A stretch of 64,000 bases of DNA from Burkholderiales bacterium (GTDB lineage: Bacteria; Pseudomonadota; Gammaproteobacteria; Burkholderiales; JAEUOS01). The notes beneath the pieces were generated by a model. The model made no database searches, had not been told where the DNA came from, and saw only the letters and a program-made list of their open reading frames with translations. The position numbers and the translations under genes are program-made. The DNA is taken from contig JAEUOR010000074.1 of assembly GCA_016790635.1 (NCBI GenBank), forward strand, positions 124,001 to 188,000, in the 5' to 3' direction. Numbering within the stretch: position 1 is the stretch's first letter; each line of letters starts with the position of its first letter. Below, one piece after another: positions 40,059 through 47,865 of this stretch.

Positions 40059-40550
40059 TCAAGCGGTGTACTGCTTGACGTTGAACCCCTCAGTCTCTTC
40101 CGGTGGCTGAAAAAAAGATGAAATATGCATGAAGTCTTCCTCGGTCAAGTGATGAGAACCCGGAGGACGCTCGACATTTCGCCTCGCGATCCGCTCCAAA
40201 CACACTACATCCGGAGTGTTCACAAAATGTAGTACATGATCAACCGAGGCCTGCTCGAACAGTGAACGAAACCAGCGGCGGCCTGCTTTCGTATTGGCTT
40301 GGAAATCCAGCACAACAGATTGACCAGACCTCAGAAGGTCAACGACGAGCGGGCCAACAACAGCCTTGAGCTTCTTTGAGACGCGAATGTAGTCATCAAA
40401 GGTCTTCATCTCGTCACCGTAAAGCTCCAAGAGCCAGACGTCTTCGGACAGTAGTATCAAACTGCGATCCTGCGCGAGACCAGCGGCAACCGTCGTCTTG
40501 CCGGCACCCGCCTTGCCGCAGAAGAAATGCAGAGTCGCGGTTCTTTCCAT
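40059..40550 (-). CDS. P-loop kinase/AAA-type ATPase (cassette gene)
   Basis: P-loop NTPase of 163 residues, similar to the AAA_33/chloramphenicol-phosphotransferase-like small kinases. Walker A is FFCGKAGAGKTTVA, a Walker B-like strand is SVVLDFQA, and a lid-type RIARRNVERP follows. Base composition is visibly lower in G+C than the flanks, consistent with a foreign origin. It lies in a cassette bounded by a GTTAGGC core at 40577-40583 upstream and the attC at 39968-40048 downstream. The substrate is unknown; a resistance or metabolite kinase role is possible. Confidence 0.82.
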   Translation of the reverse strand: MERTATLHFFCGKAGAGKTTVAAGLAQDRSLILLSEDVWLLELYGDEMKTFDDYIRVSKKLKAVVGPLVVDLLRSGQSVVLDFQANTKAGRRWFRSLFEQASVDHVLHFVNTPDVVCLERIARRNVERPPGSHHLTEEDFMHISSFFQPPEETEGFNVKQYTA

Positions 40551-40576
40551 TGCGTCGCGCCGGCGTTGTTTGCGAA

Positions 40577-40583
40577 GCCTAAC
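40577..40583 (-). repeat. attC/attI-type core site (GTTAGGC) at the head of the cassette array
   Basis: GTTAGGC on the minus strand followed by TTCGC matches the GTTRRRY crossover core. It lies 26 bases before the P-loop kinase start codon. No matching second half was found upstream, so it may be a remnant of attI or of a decayed attC. Confidence 0.45.
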
Positions 40584-40938
40584 TTTGTTTTCGGTCGACA
40601 GGCGTGTCTCCAAAGCTTGGCGCGCTGTCTCCGCAACTTGGGCGGTGCGATTGGCCTGAAAGGCGCACTGGCATTGGGTTCCCGACGAATGCTGCCGTTG
40701 TCGGCCGCATTTAACAAATCGGCAAAAGCGGCGCTTGGGCTCACACACTTTTTTATACGTTTCCCCTGCCAGATGCAAGTGCCGCCCATGCCGCGCGTCG
40801 CACGCGCCCGGTCACTCCCCGAAGCACCGACGCCGTGCGGCAGCAGGAATGCTGCCTTTCGCCAGGTCGTCCGAACCGCCGCGTGGTTCCTGGAAACGGC
40901 TTAGAGGGCGGACAGAGTGAGGGCGCGGCCGAACCGAA
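40584..40938. other. Gene-free stretch upstream of the cassette array
   Basis: About 355 bases with no recognisable gene on either strand. It contains a possible minus-strand promoter (40752-40778) and direct copies of TGTCTCC. The only integron-like element seen is the core at its lower edge. No integrase fragment is apparent. Confidence 0.5.
40752..40778 (-). promoter_or_regulatory. Possible promoter driving the cassette array
   Basis: On the minus strand TTGCAT (40773-40778) precedes TATAAA (40752-40757) by 15 bases; shifting the -10 to ATAAAA or TAAAAA gives 16 or 17. The AT-rich GTATAAAAAAG stands out from its surroundings and points into the three-gene array. Confidence 0.35.
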
Positions 40939-41415
40939 TCAGGGCTTGTCGCCACCGGGTGACGGGACAAGAGACGGTGCGCCCTGCGCGTAAACGTTCG
41001 GATTGTGACGCTCCATGAAGACCTGCGGGTTCTTCAGGGGGGTAAAGCCGACCTTGGCGTACAGCCCGTGCGCATCGGAAGTTGCAAGCAGCCACCGGCG
41101 CAATCCCTGAAGGTCGGGGTGGGACGTGACGCACTGCATGAGCCATTTGGACCAGCCCTGCCCGCGATACTCCGGCAGCACGAACACGTCTGCGACATAG
41201 GCGAATGTGGCGCGGTCGCTGATGACGCGGACAAAGCCGATCTGCCTGCCCTGATGCAGGAGCGTGAATCCGAGCGCGCCCTCGAGCGACCTGGCGACGG
41301 TCTCGCGGGAAATGCCTTTGGCCCAGTACGACTGGGCAAGGAAACCGTGAATGACCTCTAGATCCTGGCGTTGCGGGTCGCACGTGACGACGAATTCGCC
41401 TTTGGTCCATTCCAT
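40939..41415 (-). CDS. GNAT N-acetyltransferase
   Basis: GNAT-family acetyltransferase of 158 residues. The acetyl-CoA loop is in VADVFVLPEYRGQGWSKWLMQ, and GLYAKVGFTPLKNPQVFMERHNP is the usual C-terminal strand. AAGGGG precedes the ATG at 41415. There is no attC at its 3' end, so it is not clearly part of the cassette cluster. The substrate is unknown. Confidence 0.88.
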   Translation of the reverse strand: MEWTKGEFVVTCDPQRQDLEVIHGFLAQSYWAKGISRETVARSLEGALGFTLLHQGRQIGFVRVISDRATFAYVADVFVLPEYRGQGWSKWLMQCVTSHPDLQGLRRWLLATSDAHGLYAKVGFTPLKNPQVFMERHNPNVYAQGAPSLVPSPGGDKP

Positions 41416-41482
41416 CTCTGCCCCTTCCCTATGTTGATCACGGACGCGACCCGCCGCAGGCCTCACTCGATGAAACCTGCAC

Positions 41483-42307
41483 TTATCGCGCCAGGTCGAC
41501 TACGCTACGCTGCCGGTCACCCCGCCGGCGCGGCGACGCGCCAAACGCGCCGCCGATCTCGTCGGCCGCGCTCTTGAGGCGGGCAAGGTGCCGCGCCACG
41601 ACTTCGTCGACGCTCATGGCATCGCGCAGCCACACGCAGTTCAAGCACGCGATCAGCTTGCGGCGCGCGAAGACAGGCACCGCGATCGCCGCCTGCGGAT
41701 GACTCTCGTCGCCCGCCGGTCCGATCGACCGCACGTCGCGAATCGAGTAGCCGCGCGCGATCGTCGCGGCGACCTCGCGTTCCACCGCGGGGCGTTGCGC
41801 CGGCGTCGCCAGTGCCCGGATCAGGTCTTCCCGCTCGGCCCGCGGGCAAAAGGCTAGATGCGCGCGCCCCATGGCCGAACGCAGCATCTCGGGCCGGTAC
41901 TGCATGATCCTGCGGTTGACCTGCAGGTCCTGCCGCGTTTCGTTGCTGTCCAGGGTGCGCATTGCGTCCCCGTCGCGCACCGCCACATCCGACGGCCAGG
42001 GAACGTCGCGCTTGAGGGCACGCAGGACCGGCGCGGCCGCATGCGTGAGCTCGACCACGTGCCGCCAATGCGCGTCGAGCCGGTAGTCGACAGGCCGGGC
42101 AAGGAAGGCGCCGTCGGCGCCGCGGCGCATGACCAGCCCCGCCTCCTGCAACGTCTTGAGCACGCGCAAAAGCGAAGCCTTGGCGATTCCGGTGGCACCG
42201 TGCAGGTCGTGCAGCGTCGAGGCCGGCCGCCCTTGCACCAGCGCAAGCACATCGAGCCCGCGGCGCAGGCTGGCGACGGACTTCACGGCGGACTCGTTGG
42301 CTCGCAT
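41483..42307 (-). CDS. IclR-family transcriptional regulator
   Basis: IclR-type regulator of 274 residues. Winged helix at about 10-70 (SLRRGLDVLALVQG, ATGIAKASLLRVLKTLQEAGLV) and a GAF-like effector domain. An upstream TTG (42319) is an alternative start; neither start has a strong ribosome-binding site. It is divergent from the Rieske oxygenase operon and is the likely activator or repressor of it, with a candidate operator at 42348-42362. Confidence 0.88.
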   Translation of the reverse strand: MRANESAVKSVASLRRGLDVLALVQGRPASTLHDLHGATGIAKASLLRVLKTLQEAGLVMRRGADGAFLARPVDYRLDAHWRHVVELTHAAAPVLRALKRDVPWPSDVAVRDGDAMRTLDSNETRQDLQVNRRIMQYRPEMLRSAMGRAHLAFCPRAEREDLIRALATPAQRPAVEREVAATIARGYSIRDVRSIGPAGDESHPQAAIAVPVFARRKLIACLNCVWLRDAMSVDEVVARHLARLKSAADEIGGAFGASPRRRGDRQRSVVDLAR

Positions 42308-42347
42308 TCGGCTCGGCAACCATGCAGACGCCGCCAGTGTTGCACGA

Positions 42348-42362
42348 TTTCATCGGGTGAAA
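42348..42362. promoter_or_regulatory. Candidate IclR operator
   Basis: TTTCA-TCGGG-TGAAA is a 15-base dyad centred about 50 bases upstream of the inferred start of the Rieske operon, a position suited to activation. The length and shape match IclR-family operators. Confidence 0.45.
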
Positions 42363-42369
42363 CGCGCGC

Positions 42370-42398
42370 TTGTCGCGCCGCGTCGCGCCGCCTATTCT
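42370..42398 (+). promoter_or_regulatory. Sigma70 promoter of the Rieske oxygenase operon
   Basis: -35 TTGTCG (42370-42375) and -10 TATTCT (42393-42398) with a 17-base spacer lie upstream of the Rieske alpha gene; GAGGAG follows as its ribosome-binding site. Confidence 0.6.
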
Positions 42399-42429
42399 TG
42401 GGCTGCTTGATGCCAGCGAGGAGAATGCA

Positions 42430-43722
42430 ATGACAAACGAGTCGGCGAGCGTCAGCGCCGCCTGGCCACGCGCGGATTTCGCGCGGGTGCCCTACGAGGT
42501 ATTCACCAGCGACCAGATATACGCGCGCGAGAACGAACGCATTTTTCGCGGCCCGGTGTGGAACTACCTTTGCCACGAAATCGAACTGCCGCGCCCCGGC
42601 GACTATGTGACCAACTGGGTCGGCGAGGCGCACGTCATCGCGGCGCGTGACCGCGACGGCTCCATCCACGCCTTCGAGAACTCGTGCGCGCACCGCGGCG
42701 CGCGGCTTGTCAGCGCGGTGCGCGGCACGCTGGAGCAGTTCACCTGTCCCTACCACCTGTGGTCGTACTCGCTTGCGGGCGAGCTGACCGGCGTCACCTT
42801 CCTGCGCGGCGTGGCCGGCAAGGGCGGCATGCCGGGCGACTTCGACAAGAAGGACCACGGCCTCACGCGGCTGCGGGTGGCGCGCTACGGAGGCCTGGTC
42901 TTCGGCAGTTACTCGGAGGACGCGCCTCCCATCGCCGACTACCTGGGCGCGCATGCCTGCGAACAGATCCAGCGCCTCCTGGTGCAGCGGAAGCCTCAGG
43001 TGCTGGGCTATCTGCGCCAGCGCATCCCGGGCAACTGGAAGCTCTACAACGAAAACGTGCGCGATCCGTACCACGGCTCGCTGCTGCACCAGTTCCAGGT
43101 CTCGTTCGGCCTGCAGCAGCCGACCATGCGCGGCGGCATCAAGCTCGACGCCGATCTCAAGAACACCTGGAACCACTCGATCGTCACCGAACAGGACCGG
43201 GCCAGCCAGAAGGTGGTGGCCGACGCTTATGCCGGCACCGGCAAGTTCAATCCGGACTTGCAGATGGCCGATCCGGCGCTGACCCGCGTGCCGCTCGATC
43301 TGGGCGACAACATCAAGACCACCATCCTGTCCTTGTTCCCGACGCTGGTGGTGGCGCAGGTCGACAACACCTACGCGATCCGCCACCTGCGGCCCAAGGG
43401 GCCGGGCCTGGTGGAACTGCACATCACCTATCTGGGGTTCGAGTCCGACACTCCCGAGCAGACCCACGACAAGCTGCTCACGGTCAACTTCATCGGCCCG
43501 GCCGGCTACATTTCGCTCGAAGACGGCGAGGCGCTGCGCCTGGTGCAGGAAGGCATCAAGCATCGCCAGCCCGGCGGCCACGAAGTCCTGGAGATGGGCG
43601 GCGTGGGCCCGATCCAGGATACCGACTACCTCTCGCAGGAAATCTCGATCCGCGGCTTCTGGTCCTTCTACCATCGCGTCATGCAGTTGCCCCCGATCGC
43701 CACCGGCGGAGGCGCGCCATGA
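42430..43722 (+). CDS. Aromatic-ring-hydroxylating (Rieske) oxygenase, alpha subunit
   Basis: Large subunit of a Rieske non-heme iron oxygenase, 430 residues. The Rieske [2Fe-2S] ligands are Cys86, His88, Cys106 and His109 (CAHRG, CPYHLW). The mononuclear iron ligands are His215 and His220, with the bridging Asp212 in NVRDPYHGSLLH. GAGGAG precedes the ATG. It is coupled by ATGA to the beta subunit gene. It resembles the anthranilate/salicylate/benzoate oxygenase group, but the substrate is not certain. No ferredoxin or reductase gene lies in this cluster. Confidence 0.95.
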   Translation: MTNESASVSAAWPRADFARVPYEVFTSDQIYARENERIFRGPVWNYLCHEIELPRPGDYVTNWVGEAHVIAARDRDGSIHAFENSCAHRGARLVSAVRGTLEQFTCPYHLWSYSLAGELTGVTFLRGVAGKGGMPGDFDKKDHGLTRLRVARYGGLVFGSYSEDAPPIADYLGAHACEQIQRLLVQRKPQVLGYLRQRIPGNWKLYNENVRDPYHGSLLHQFQVSFGLQQPTMRGGIKLDADLKNTWNHSIVTEQDRASQKVVADAYAGTGKFNPDLQMADPALTRVPLDLGDNIKTTILSLFPTLVVAQVDNTYAIRHLRPKGPGLVELHITYLGFESDTPEQTHDKLLTVNFIGPAGYISLEDGEALRLVQEGIKHRQPGGHEVLEMGGVGPIQDTDYLSQEISIRGFWSFYHRVMQLPPIATGGGAP

Positions 43723-44195
43723 ACGACTGGGCACTTACGGCGCGCTGCCAGGCGTTCATGTATGAATACGCCGCCAGCCTGGACGAAGAACGCTTCGAGG
43801 ACTGGGTCGCGCTTTTCGACGCGCAAGGCTGCGTCTACGAAGTTTTGTCGCGCGAGAATCGCGATCTCGGCCTGCCGGCGCCGATCATGGGTTGCTACAC
43901 CCACGGCATGGTGCGGGACCGCGTGGCCATGCTGGCCAAGGGCGTGCTCACCTACCGGCACGACCGGCTGCTGCGCCAGGTCAGCAACCTGCGCGTACGG
44001 CCTGCGGGCGAACTGCTGCGCATCGACGCCGGCCTCGTCGTCTACCGGTCTGATGAGGAAGGCGTCTCCTCGCTCTACATGGTTGCGCGCTACGAGGTCG
44101 ACGTTGCCGACCAAGGCGCACGGTTCGCCATCCGCCGCATGGCGGTGGTGGTCGACTCCTTCGGCATCGACACCATGCTGGCAGTGCCGCTTTGA
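43719..44195 (+). CDS. Aromatic-ring-hydroxylating oxygenase, beta subunit
   Basis: Small structural subunit of the same oxygenase, 158 residues, NTF2-like fold: AFMYEYAASLDEERFEDWVALFDAQGCVYEVLSRENRD is the family N-terminus. The start overlaps the alpha-subunit stop by ATGA. It forms the alpha3-beta3-type hexamer with the preceding protein in known systems. Confidence 0.92.
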   Translation: MNDWALTARCQAFMYEYAASLDEERFEDWVALFDAQGCVYEVLSRENRDLGLPAPIMGCYTHGMVRDRVAMLAKGVLTYRHDRLLRQVSNLRVRPAGELLRIDAGLVVYRSDEEGVSSLYMVARYEVDVADQGARFAIRRMAVVVDSFGIDTMLAVPL

Positions 44196-44242
44196 GCGCA
44201 CAGGGACGATAGACTGCGCGACCACCGAAGGGAGTCCCGCCG

Positions 44243-44887
44243 ATGTCCGACAGCTTCAAGTCCACACCCCGCACGCGCGTCAAGCGCCTGCACCAGCGCG
44301 CACGCTACGACCGCGCGAGTGTCCATGCGATCCTCGACGCGGGCTTTGTCTGCCATGTCGGCTACGTGATCGACGGGCAGCCCTTCGTCACGCCGACCGC
44401 CTACTGGCGCGAGGGCGACACGGTCTACTGGCACGGCTCGTCCAAGTCGCGCGCGCTGATGGCGGTGGAAGAAGGCGCGCCGGTCTGCCTGACCGTATCG
44501 ATGATCGACGGACTCGTGGTGGCGCGCTCGGGATTTCACAAGTCCGTCAACTATCGCTCGGTGATGGCCTTCGGCAAGCCGCACAAGGTCACCGACCCGG
44601 CAGAGAAGCTGGCCAAGATGGAGGCCTTTGTGGAGCGCATCTATCCCGGCCGCTGGAAAGACCTGCGGCCGGTCACGCGCCAGGAACTGAAAGCCACGAC
44701 CATCCTCGGGCTCGATCTCGAGGAGGTGGTCGCGAAGGTGCGCACCGGCGGACCGGTGGACGACGAGCCCGACTACGCGCTGCCCATCTGGGCCGGGGTG
44801 ATCCCGATCCGGCAGGTACTGGGCAAGCCGGTGGATGACGGACGGCTCGCGCCAGGCGCTGGCAAGCCGCCCAGGGTCACCCTGTAG
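44243..44887 (+). CDS. Pyridoxamine 5'-phosphate oxidase-family flavoprotein
   Basis: FMN-binding split-barrel protein of 214 residues related to pyridoxamine-phosphate oxidase and NimA-like proteins. It begins RTRVKRLHQRARYDRASVHA, then FVCHVGYVIDGQPFVTPTAYWREGD and GSSKSRAL for flavin binding. GGGAG lies upstream of the ATG. It follows the Rieske beta gene by 47 bases and is probably in the operon. It might supply flavin chemistry, but no reductase role can be shown. Confidence 0.88.
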   Translation: MSDSFKSTPRTRVKRLHQRARYDRASVHAILDAGFVCHVGYVIDGQPFVTPTAYWREGDTVYWHGSSKSRALMAVEEGAPVCLTVSMIDGLVVARSGFHKSVNYRSVMAFGKPHKVTDPAEKLAKMEAFVERIYPGRWKDLRPVTRQELKATTILGLDLEEVVAKVRTGGPVDDEPDYALPIWAGVIPIRQVLGKPVDDGRLAPGAGKPPRVTL

Positions 44888-44900
44888 GACCGGCCCGCGA

Positions 44901-45308
44901 CTAGCGCGGCGCCAGCACGAGCTGGGTTTGGATCACCACTGCGCAAAGCTTGCCCTCGGCGTTGGTGATCGAGGTCTGCCAGACCATGGTGCTGCGCCCG
45001 CGATGCAAGGCCACGCTCTCGCCCTTGACGACGCTACCGACCTTGGCGCCGGCGATGAACTTGGTGCTCGAGTCGGTCGTCGTCGTGCCGTGGCCGGCCG
45101 GCAGGTTGATGAAGGTGCCGACCGCGCCCAGCGTGTCGGCAAAGGCCATCGCCGCGCCACCGTGCATGATGTTGCCGGCGGTACAGAGGTCCGGGCGAAC
45201 CAGCATTTCGGCCACCACCTTTTCAGGCGCGAGCGCGATCAGCTTGATGCCCATGAGGCCGGGCAAGAGCGGCTCGAGCCGAGCTTGCACTGCCGCAAGG
45301 TCATGCAT
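44901..45308 (-). CDS. PaaI-type hotdog thioesterase
   Basis: Hotdog-fold acyl-CoA thioesterase of 135 residues, PaaI/YbgC-like. The motif NIMHGGAAMAFADTLGAVG with the catalytic aspartate and DSSTKFIAGAKVGSVV are typical. AAGGAGA precedes the start at 45308. Convergent with the flavoprotein gene (13 bases apart). It lies 22 bases downstream of the VOC gene on the same strand. Confidence 0.9.
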   Translation of the reverse strand: MHDLAAVQARLEPLLPGLMGIKLIALAPEKVVAEMLVRPDLCTAGNIMHGGAAMAFADTLGAVGTFINLPAGHGTTTTDSSTKFIAGAKVGSVVKGESVALHRGRSTMVWQTSITNAEGKLCAVVIQTQLVLAPR

Positions 45309-45330
45309 GGGGCGCGTCTCCTTTTCCGCC

Positions 45331-45720
45331 TTACGCCCGATGCAGCGCGCAGAGCTTGTTGCCGTCGGGATCGCGCACATAGGCCAGGTTCAGCGCGCCG
45401 GCCGGACCCTGGCGCGGTCCCGGCGGATCCTCGATCGACTTGCCGCCATGCGCCACCGCGGTGTCGTGAAACTTGCGCACCTGCTCCAGCGAAGTGCACT
45501 TGAAGCCGATCGTGCCACCATTGGCGGCGCTGGCGGGTTGGCCGTCAATGGGCTCGCTGACGCAGAACGTTCCGCCGTCATGCCGATAGAAGAGCCGCGT
45601 CTGGCCGGTCTTGTTCACGTTTCGCATCGGCTCGCCCGCACCGAGCACGCCAAGGACCGCGTCGTAGAAGCGCTTGGAGCGCTCGATGTCGTTGGTTCCT
45701 ACCATCAAGTGACTGAACAC
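45331..45720 (-). CDS. VOC/glyoxalase-family protein
   Basis: Vicinal oxygen chelate protein of 129 residues. MFSHLMVGTNDIERSKRFYDAVLGVLG is the first beta-alpha-beta motif, and AYVRDPDGNKLCALH the last, with the metal Glu/His positions only partly conserved. It is possibly a glyoxalase-like lyase or binding protein. It lies downstream of tctA (138-base gap) and upstream of the thioesterase gene. Confidence 0.88.
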   Translation of the reverse strand: MFSHLMVGTNDIERSKRFYDAVLGVLGAGEPMRNVNKTGQTRLFYRHDGGTFCVSEPIDGQPASAANGGTIGFKCTSLEQVRKFHDTAVAHGGKSIEDPPGPRQGPAGALNLAYVRDPDGNKLCALHRA

Positions 45721-45858
45721 TGAATTTCTCCTTGGGGCAGTGGTGAAAGCGCGCCGCCGTCACCCCCGGGTCCGCGGCACGTCGGGCATGCGGCGTCAGC
45801 CCGATGAAGGGGTCAGATTACACAAGCGCGGCGCAACAAGCTGCGGCCGTCCGCACGG

Positions 45859-47346
45859 TCATTGGCCGCGCCGCATGCGCCGCACCACCCAGGGCGCGAC
45901 GATCAGGAGCGCGGTGATCGCCAGGAACGTCGCCGAGATCGGCTGGGTCACGAACACGCTGGCATCGCCCTGCGCGATCTGCAGGGCGCGGCGAAATTGC
46001 GTCTCGGCCAGGGGCCCCAGGATCAGCCCGATCACCGCCGGACCGACCGGGATGTCGAAGCGTCGCATCACGAATCCGAGCAGACCGAAGATGTAGAGCA
46101 TCAGCAGGTCGACCCAGGACTGGTGCATGCTGTAGGCCCCCAGGGTTGCGAAGACCAGGATGGCCGCGTAGAGGATGTCGCGCGGGATGGACAGCACGCG
46201 CACCCACAGGCCGATCAGGGGCAGGTTGAGGATGAGCAGGATGACGTTGCCGACATAGAGGCTCGCGATCAGGCCCCACACCAGCGCCGCCTGCGACTCG
46301 AAGAGCAGCGGCCCGGGCTGGATGCCGTAGTTCTGGAACGCGCCCAGGAGGATCGCGGCGGTCGCCGAGGTCGGGATGCCCAGGGTCAGGAGCGGCACCA
46401 GCACGCCGGTCGCGGCGGCGTTGTTGGCCGCCTCGGGCCCTGCCACGCCTTCGATGGCGCCGCGACCGAATTCCTCGGGATGCTTGGAGAGTTTTTTCTC
46501 AGTCGCATACGACAGGAAGGTCGGGATCTCGGAGCCGCCCGCCGGGATGGTGCCGAACGGAAAGCCGATCGCCGTCGCGCGCAGCCACGCCGGCCACGAG
46601 CGCGACCATTCGTCACGGTTCATCATCACGCGCCCGCGCACGGCCTCGAGCGACTCGGTCAGGCGGCTGCGGTAGGCGGCCACATAGAGTGCCTCGCCGA
46701 CGGCGAAAAGCCCCACGGCCAAGACGACCACGTCGACCCCGTCCAACAGTTCAGGGACGCCGAAGGCGAAGCGCGGTTGCCCGGTCTGGCTGTCGATGCC
46801 GGCCAGGCCCAGCAGCAGCCCCAGGAACAGGCTGGTCAACCCCCGCACCGTGGACGAACCGAGCACGGCCGCGACGGTGACAAAGGCAAAGATCATGAGC
46901 GCGAAGTACTCGGCCGGGCCGAACTTGAGCGCGACGGTCACCACCAGCGGCGCCAGGAGCGTGAGGAGTACCGTGGCGATGCTGCCGGCGACAAACGATC
47001 CGATCGCAGAGGTCGCCAGGGCCGGCCCCGCGCGCCCGGCCTTGGCCATGCGGTTGCCTTCGAGCGCCGTGGCGATCGAGGCCGACTCGCCCGGCGTGTT
47101 GAGCAGGATGGTCGTCGTCGACCCGCCGAACATGGCGCCGTAGTAGATGCCGGCGAACATGATGAGCGCACCGGTCGGGTCGAGCTTGGCCGTCAGCGGC
47201 AGAAGCATCGCCACGGTGAGCGCCGGGCCGACGCCGGGCAGGACGCCGACGAAGGTGCCGAGCGTCACGCCGATCAGCCCCCACAGCAGGTTGGCCGGCT
47301 GCAGGGCGACGCCAAAGCCGGCGATGAGCGCGTTGAACGCTTCCAT
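45859..47346 (-). CDS. tctA: Tripartite tricarboxylate transporter, large membrane subunit
   Basis: TctA permease of 495 residues with about 12 membrane segments. PANLLWGLIGVTLGTFVGVLPGVGPALTVAMLLPLT is the family signature; SSTVRGLTSLFLGLLLGLAG and FPFGTIPAGGSEIPTFLSYATEK are also typical. It starts two bases after tctB ends. It forms a complete TTT system with TctB and the TctC receptor encoded upstream. It imports a citrate-like or aromatic carboxylate and could also serve the orphan Bug receptors elsewhere in the window. Confidence 0.95.
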   Translation of the reverse strand: MEAFNALIAGFGVALQPANLLWGLIGVTLGTFVGVLPGVGPALTVAMLLPLTAKLDPTGALIMFAGIYYGAMFGGSTTTILLNTPGESASIATALEGNRMAKAGRAGPALATSAIGSFVAGSIATVLLTLLAPLVVTVALKFGPAEYFALMIFAFVTVAAVLGSSTVRGLTSLFLGLLLGLAGIDSQTGQPRFAFGVPELLDGVDVVVLAVGLFAVGEALYVAAYRSRLTESLEAVRGRVMMNRDEWSRSWPAWLRATAIGFPFGTIPAGGSEIPTFLSYATEKKLSKHPEEFGRGAIEGVAGPEAANNAAATGVLVPLLTLGIPTSATAAILLGAFQNYGIQPGPLLFESQAALVWGLIASLYVGNVILLILNLPLIGLWVRVLSIPRDILYAAILVFATLGAYSMHQSWVDLLMLYIFGLLGFVMRRFDIPVGPAVIGLILGPLAETQFRRALQIAQGDASVFVTQPISATFLAITALLIVAPWVVRRMRRGQ

Positions 47347-47348
47347 CT

Positions 47349-47849
47349 TTAAGTGCCGGCCGCGCCCAGCAGCGGCAGCAGCCAGCCCGCCGGCAGGTTG
47401 ACGTTCAGGAGCTTGACGAAAAAGAGGAAGACCGCCAGCGAGATCACGAGGCCCAGCGCGAGGTCGCGCGCGGTGCGCCGGCTGCCGAAGCCGCGCGCAA
47501 CCCCCGCGAAGAGCGCCACGCCGGCGATGACGAAGCCGGCATGACCGATGAGCGCCATATGGGCAAAGAGGCCCGCGCTGACCCAGCCGAACCCGCTTGC
47601 GTGGAAGGCATGCTCGCCGCGCGCCTCTGGATCATCGGGAACGGCCTGGCGCCAGCCGCCGGACAGGGCCTCGAAAAGCAGCCAGGCCCCCAGGACCAGG
47701 AGCCCGCCGGAGATGACCGAGGGCACGAAATTGGGTCCGATGCCCGCGTAGCCGCCCTCGCCGGAGAGCCCTTTGGTGATCACGACCGCGCCAACCCCCA
47801 GGGCGAGCACCCCGAGGGACAGCGCGATTTCGGCGGCCGAACGGCGCAC
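47349..47849 (-). CDS. tctB: Tripartite tricarboxylate transporter, small membrane subunit, likely GTG start
   Basis: TctB-type protein of about 166 residues with four hydrophobic segments (AEIALSLGVLALGVGAVVIT, GGLLVLGAWLLFEAL, IAGVALFAGVARGF, LVISLAVFLFFVKLLNV). No in-frame ATG fits. The GTG at 47849, 16 bases after the tctC stop and preceded by AGGA, is the most likely start. It is essential for the tctCBA transporter. Confidence 0.85.
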   Translation of the reverse strand: MRRSAAEIALSLGVLALGVGAVVITKGLSGEGGYAGIGPNFVPSVISGGLLVLGAWLLFEALSGGWRQAVPDDPEARGEHAFHASGFGWVSAGLFAHMALIGHAGFVIAGVALFAGVARGFGSRRTARDLALGLVISLAVFLFFVKLLNVNLPAGWLLPLLGAAGT

Positions 47850-47865
47850 GGTCCTGGCCTGGCGC

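Noticed and set aside
40059..40778. Upstream extension of the P-loop kinase frame to 239 residues
   Set aside because: The extension crosses the attC-type core and a promoter-like element; the Walker A motif begins just after the ATG at 40550.
45862..47352. A plus-strand frame nearly as long as tctA on the opposite strand
   Set aside because: It exactly mirrors tctA and its translation is a low-complexity Arg/Gly/His/Asp-rich sequence without any recognisable domain.
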